Assembly (NCBI RefSeq): GCF_000003195.3
Contig: NC_012876.2
Span: 65,342,407-65,406,406 of the forward strand
Source: Sorghum bicolor
Taxonomy: Eukaryota; Streptophyta; Magnoliopsida; Poales; Poaceae
Direction: 5' to 3'
Length of the DNA: 64,000 bases
Below the pieces are notes generated by a model. It worked only from the letters and a program-made list of their open reading frames with translations, searched no databases and was not told where the DNA came from. The position numbers and the translations under genes are program-made. Every line of letters begins with the position of its first letter. Position 1 is the stretch's first letter. This document shows positions 59,559 through 64,000 of this stretch, piece by piece.

Positions 59559-60310
59559 TGGCGGCGGCGGCGAGCGGGATGGGCAGTGGTGGCTGCAGTC
59601 GTCGGAGAGCAACAGCGAGATTTGTTTTTGTTTGCTTTGTTTTCATAAAACGGGGAGACTGGAGAGGCGTGATCTGTCAGAGTGCTCCTGACAGCTGGGG
59701 ACAGTGCCCAAGTGTACTAGTGGGACCACAATGTCAGTTTCTCTACTGTACATTGTGAATTCCGTAACCTTTCTGTTTGACAGATCATCACAGGTTTTGT
59801 TTCAGGAATCGGCCTGAGCCCCACGGGCAGTGAGAGGGTAGATTGGGATCGTCAGGTGTGGCTGTGTGGTTCAGATGTTGATTTTGGGCGGAATCTACGG
59901 TAATGGGTAGGACGTGGACGTGCATCACTGGCCACGTCGTATATCTCGCGGCCACCGTCTCTGAGCATCTCTTTTGTTATTTTTTTTGTTTGTCATTTGT
60001 TATAGTTTGCCACCTCTCAAAATAAAATGGAGAGGAGAAAAATAAGTTATCTCCAAGAGTTTTGCAAAATTAATTTGATATTTACCAAATTGTGGACCCA
60101 AGTTGACTTGGTGCGAAATTTTTGTGCGAGGGAGTAGCGTAGGATTCACAGCGATCGTGTTTGGCAAGTGCTCTGCCGGTTTGCATATATGCACAACTTG
60201 ACCAGTTAAATAGCAATTTGTCCAAAATATCAATCCAAAATGCAAAACTGTTGGATACGTATTTTCGAGTTTTTTAAAAAAACAAGAATGCCAAACGTAA
60301 ATGCCTAACT
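59559..60310. other. Transporter promoter and spacer
   Basis: The first few hundred bases should contain the promoter and 5' UTR of the right transporter copy (minus strand). No defined element could be assigned by eye. Confidence 0.3.
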
Positions 60311-60327
60311 GTTGGAGATGCTTTGTT

Positions 60328-60559
60328 TAGATAAAAAGGTTTTGAATTTTGACATTATAGCACTTTTATTTTTATTTGACAAACATTATCCAATCATGGA
60401 GTAACTAGTCTTAAAAGATTCGTCTCGCGATTTACAGTCAAACTGTACAATTAGTTTTTGTTTTCATTTATATTTAATGCTCCATGCATATGCCGCAAAA
60501 TTTGATGTGACGGAAAATCTTGAAAAAGTTTTTGATTTTTTGTTGAACTAAACAAGGCC
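60328..60559 (-). mobile_element. Tourist-like MITE, left end degraded
   Basis: The right terminus TTGAACTAAACAAGGCC is followed by TTA. The interior matches the family (AAAGATTCGTCTCGCGATTTACAG). Confidence 0.7.
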
Positions 60560-60631
60560 TTAGGCTCGAGAGTCAAGATAGCTATTCTTTCTACTATAGT
60601 GGATAAAACAAACCAAAACACATAATAGTTA

Positions 60632-60860
60632 GGGCTTGTTTGGTTACGGACGGTAAAGTTTACCGTTCGTCACATCAAATATTTAGACATATGCATGAAG
60701 TATTAAATGTAAACTATTTATGAAATTAAAACATGGTTAGAAAGTAATTTGCGAGACGAATCTTTTGAGCCTAATTAGTTCATGATTAGACACTAATTGT
60801 CAAATAAAATGAAAATGATACAGTATCTCTTAAACTTTAATAACTCCAACCAAACACCCC
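60632..60860. mobile_element. Second-family Tourist-like MITE with TTA target duplication
   Basis: Ends GGGCTTGTTTGGTTACGG and CTCCAACCAAACACCCC. TTA flanks both sides (60629-60631 and 60861-60863). The interior includes GCGAGACGAATCTTTTGAGCC. Fragments of this family lie at about 40345-40484, 47960-48135 and 53290-53450. Confidence 0.85.
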
Positions 60861-60929
60861 TTAGTTGCTCTATCCATTGCTTGTTTGGTTTCAATGTATA
60901 AATCAACCTCTCATTTAGTGGGGATTAAC

Positions 60930-61105
60930 GATGACCATCGGGTCATGTCGGCCCGGCCCAGCGGTACGGTGAGCCGTGCCGCTGCCGTGCTTGTGCTCGG
61001 CCTCCGGCCCAAGGCACGACCCATGGGCCATCGGGCACGTGTTGGGAGCACGATGGTGCGCACGCAGGGAAGAGGTAGCAGCGGGAGGTGGCGGTAGCTG
61101 TCGGC
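60930..61105. repeat. GC-rich repeat-like sequence left of the LTR
   Basis: Phrases such as TCGGCCCGGCCCAGC and AAGGCACGACCCATGGGCC resemble a common grass repeat. The LTR element is inserted in it; GC-rich sequence resumes at 63784. Confidence 0.35.
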
Positions 61106-61979
61106 GTGCTTGAAAGGTCCAAATGGCTAGAGGGGGGATGAATAGCCTATTTAAAATTTCTACAAACTTCACTAAGCAAGTGAGTTAGTAAAACAAATGG
61201 CAAAGCAATTCTAGCACTAGCTTAACTAAGTTATGCAAGCCACCTATACAAACTAGTACAAGGCTAAACACTAAAGCACAACAACCAAAGAACTAAGCTA
61301 AACAAGCTACACAACTAGCAAGGTATGCACAAAAGTAAAGGAGAGGTGAGTGATTGTTAAACCGACGTTGTAGAGTAGAAATATAGCCAATCAATCAATC
61401 ACAACTATAAGAGAATCCTCGGCAAGAGATGACACAAGATTTTTTTACCGAGGTTCACTTGCTTCCCGACAAGCTAGTCCTCGTTGTGGCGATACACCCA
61501 CTTGATGGATCACGAGCTAATTGGCAATCCAAAGCCAAACCCTCAGCGGGTGCCGCACATCCACTCATAAGATGGGGATCCTCCAAGCCACGAGCAATCC
61601 ACTAGAGTAGCCAATTGCGATCTCCCGCACAAATCACTTGGTGAGGCTCGAAACAATCTCCAATCACGAGCTCAACACCACCGCTGCTCCAAGCCGTCTA
61701 GGGCGTCGGGAAACACCCAAGAGTAACAAAAAATCCGCAGCAAACTCAAGAATCAAGTGCCACTAAATGCAACTCTCAAAGCAATGCACTTGAATCTTCA
61801 CTCAATCTCACTAGGATGAGCAAACAAGCAAGGAGATGAGTGGAGGGAGTGTTCTCTAGCTCAAAGTATGTCTCAAGTAATCAAATGTGCAAGAGATGGC
61901 CTCCCAAAGCCGGCCACCCTCAATTTATAAGCCCCTCAAAGAAACTAGCCGTTGGCCATTTTCACTGGCTGAAATCAGG

Positions 61980-62370
61980 GGCACCGGACGCTACTAAGTG
62001 AGCACCGGACGCTCGACTCCCTGCGTCCGGTGCACTGGAGTTGGCCACGTGTCCTCTTTGAATCTCGCGTGTCAGATCCTAACGGCTACCTGCAACACAC
62101 CGGACGCTCTGCAAGTCCACACCGGACGCGTCCGGTGCACACCGGACTCATGCACAGAGAGTTTGTCAAACTCGCGACCTCACCGGACGCTAGGCACCGG
62201 ACGGTCCGGTGCTCACCGGACTCGTGCGCAGAGAGGGTTGCAAAAACCCCTCACACCGGACGCTAACCACCGGACGCTCTCAGAGTGCGTCTGGTGCTCA
62301 ACCCTAGCAGGGTCAAGCACACCGGACTCTGAGGCCAGCGTCCGGTGCCTCCGCACTCAGCGTCCGGTGA
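61980..62370. repeat. CCGGACG repeat cluster in the LTR
   Basis: Many CACCGGACGCT and AGCGTCCGGTG units in both orientations, some joined into the palindrome CACCGGACGGTCCGGTG. Similar clusters lie at 24480-24600, 25525-25910, 25980-26060 and 62970-63115. Confidence 0.85.
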
Positions 62371-63426
62371 GTGTTTCTCACTGAGAAAACACTCCCGCAA
62401 CTTCTCCAAATTTCCCACCGGCGCAATAGAAAATATACACTTATTTTTCTCAAAAGCGCCGAATCCCGCTGAGCTTGACCCACACCCCTCTCAACCCTAG
62501 GAACTCCACCTCCTTTGTAAATGTGCTAACACCAACAAGTGTCCACCACCAAAGTGCAAGTGTGTTAGCTTTTCACAAACATTTTCACCAAAGGAGTTAA
62601 GTTAGCACTTTACTAGATCCTAATGCATATGCTCAAGATATGGACCTAGTAGCACTTGATTCGAGAGATGACCGTGATTTCCCCTCTTGATAGTCGGCTA
62701 TCTATCCTAAACCCGGTCAATCACTTCTCTACTCATCTTAGACCGGCAAAAGTAAAATCCTATGTTTATACCTTTGCCTTGATAACTTTGCTCCTCGTCT
62801 ATCACCATGATCTCCACTTCATGCTTCATCCTTTTGTGATCGTGTGGCCACCTTTCCATGCCACCATGCTCCTTCATCACATGTGTTGCTATGCCTAACT
62901 CAAGTCACTTAAATAAAAGGCATTAGCAACTTGGTGTCATTAATTACCAAAACCAAACTTGGGCTTTCAGTAGCGTCCGGTGCTCACCGGACCCATGCGC
63001 AGAGAGGGTCGCAAAATGTCCTTACACCGGACGCTAACCACCGGACGCTCTCAGAGTGCGTCCGGTGCTTAACCCTAGCAGGGTCAAGCACACCGGACGC
63101 TGAGGCCAGCGTCCGGTGAGTGTTTCTCAGTGAGAAAACACTCCCGCGACTTCTCTAAATTTTCCACCGGCGCAATAGAAAATATGCACTTAATTTTCTC
63201 AAAAGCGCCGAATTACTTCTCTAAACCTGGTCAATTACTTCTCTACTCATCTTAGACCGACAAAAGTAAAAATCTATGTTTATACCTTTACCTTGATAAC
63301 TTTGCTCCTCGTCTATCATCATGATCTCCACATCAAGCTTCATCCCTTTGTGATCATGTGGCCACCTTTCCATGCCACCATGTACCTTCATCACATGTGT
63401 TGCTACGCCTAACTCAAATCACTTAG

Positions 63427-63723
63427 AGCATCCCCAACCGTTTTGCAAATAAGCTTTGCATTCATGTATTTGCAAAAAAATCTTAAAAACACTTATCCAA
63501 CGGTTTGGCATTTAGACTTTGCAATTTTGTTAACTTGGTAAAAAGAGAAGAAGGATTGGCATATATGCCAAACCTGTTCACACTTGGCATTGGGAAATTG
63601 GCGCGAAGTGATTAATACCAAACCATTGGAGATTGCCTCTTTTCACCTTTGCCATATTTTTTTGAGACTTGGCAAACTCCCTCATTTGCCAAACCAATTA
63701 TGCAAAACGGTTGGGGATGCTCT
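63427..63723. mobile_element. MITE nested in the LTR, TTA target duplication
   Basis: Inverted ends GAGCATCCCCAACCGTTTTG and CAAAACGGTTGGGGATGCTC are flanked by TTA on both sides. The interior has further TTTGCAAATAAGC- and TTGGCAT-type stretches. It is absent at the same place in the LTR segment ending at 62969, so it inserted later. Confidence 0.88.
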
Positions 63724-63783
63724 TAAACACAAGACATTAGCAACTTGGTCTCATTAATTACCAAAACCAAACTTGGGCTTTCA

Positions 63784-64000
63784 GTGCTTGACGTCGCCAC
63801 TACAGCTCTGGCCTCCGGAGAAGAGGACAAGGTCGTGGCGGCGCTTGATCTTCAGCCTGCCATCGCGGGGCGCCGGACGGTCGGAGGAGATGGGGGCAGT
63901 TGAACAGGGTCGCAATGGCCGTCCGCGTGAGCTAGGAGGGCGCCGCGCCGCAGCTGCGTCTTGAGGCCAACGCGCTCGAGCACAACTGCGGAGGGCGCCG
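63784..64000. other. GC-rich flank at the window end
   Basis: A short open frame (63773-63964) begins inside the LTR and has no domain; it is not called as a gene. Confidence 0.3.

Larger units (their letters stand above)
61111..63783 (-). mobile_element. Solo-LTR-like element with GTGCT target duplication
   Basis: Starts TGAAAGGTCCAAATGGC and ends AAACTTGGGCTTTCA. It is flanked by a perfect 5-bp duplication GTGCT (61106-61110 and 63784-63788). Read on the minus strand, it has CACCGGACGCT-type repeats upstream of a TATAAATT box (near 61925), so its transcription direction is minus. The terminus CTTGGGCTTTCA occurs twice (ending at 62969 and 63783): the U3 part after about 62970 is a partial tandem repeat of the segment before it. 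No internal retroelement genes are present. Same family as 23929-26963. Confidence 0.78.

Noticed and set aside
61980..63115. Regular CCGGACG repeats considered as a CRISPR-like array
   Set aside because: The units vary in orientation and spacing, lie in LTR U3 sequence, and the genome is a plant's.

Overview
This is nuclear DNA from a grass, most likely Sorghum or a close relative. The evidence is GT-AG introns, GC-rich first exons, monocot-type 14-3-3, U-box, PPR and HD-Zip genes, and dense nests of MITEs, LTR elements and LINE-1 elements typical of grass intergenic DNA. No prokaryotic, organellar or viral genes were seen. Species assignment is inference.

Layout. 1-431 holds the edge of a repeat that reappears near 38.2 kb. 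1504-3500 (+) is a four-exon 14-3-3 gene (GF14-A-like). 4.2-6.9 kb is a mobile-element cluster: a GA microsatellite, two hAT-type MITEs with direct-repeat target sites, and Tourist-like MITEs, two of them fused as an inverted pair. 6.9-11.8 kb is AT-rich and has no gene I can support. 12200-13693 (+) encodes a coiled-coil protein; it converges on an E-class PPR gene (14831-17180, -), which sits close behind a three-exon U-box/ARM E3 ligase gene (17484-19599, -). 23929-26963 is a rearranged LTR of about 3 kb containing a near-palindrome. 29499-35853 (-) is an HD-Zip I transcription factor gene whose third exon is interrupted by a complete 5.3-kb Ty3/gypsy element (29736-35058) with apparently identical LTRs. 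40526-47307 is a full-length but mutated LINE-1 inserted into a MITE. 48546-52606 and 56155-59558 (both -) are a tandem pair of plastid dicarboxylate transporter genes (DiT2/DCT type). 61111-63783 is a second copy of the LTR family seen at 24 kb.

How the parts relate. The cellular genes are ordinary plant regulators (14-3-3, E3 ligase, organellar RNA factor, homeodomain factor) plus a transporter pair. In a C4 grass such transporters can carry C4 acids across the bundle-sheath chloroplast envelope. The two transporter copies differ: the right copy has a normal-looking transit peptide and conserved residues. The left copy has a different, acidic N terminus, an upstream ORF overlapping its start codon, and several changes at conserved positions.

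The most notable observations are the apparently recent disruption of the HD-Zip gene, the one-residue insertion in its homeodomain loop, the asymmetric transporter duplicates with a possible hidden cassette exon, and two solo-LTR-like elements whose presumed U3 regions carry palindromic CCGGACG repeats. I found no candidate for a wholly new multi-gene system. Exon boundaries were set by eye from splice consensus and reading frame, without transcript evidence.
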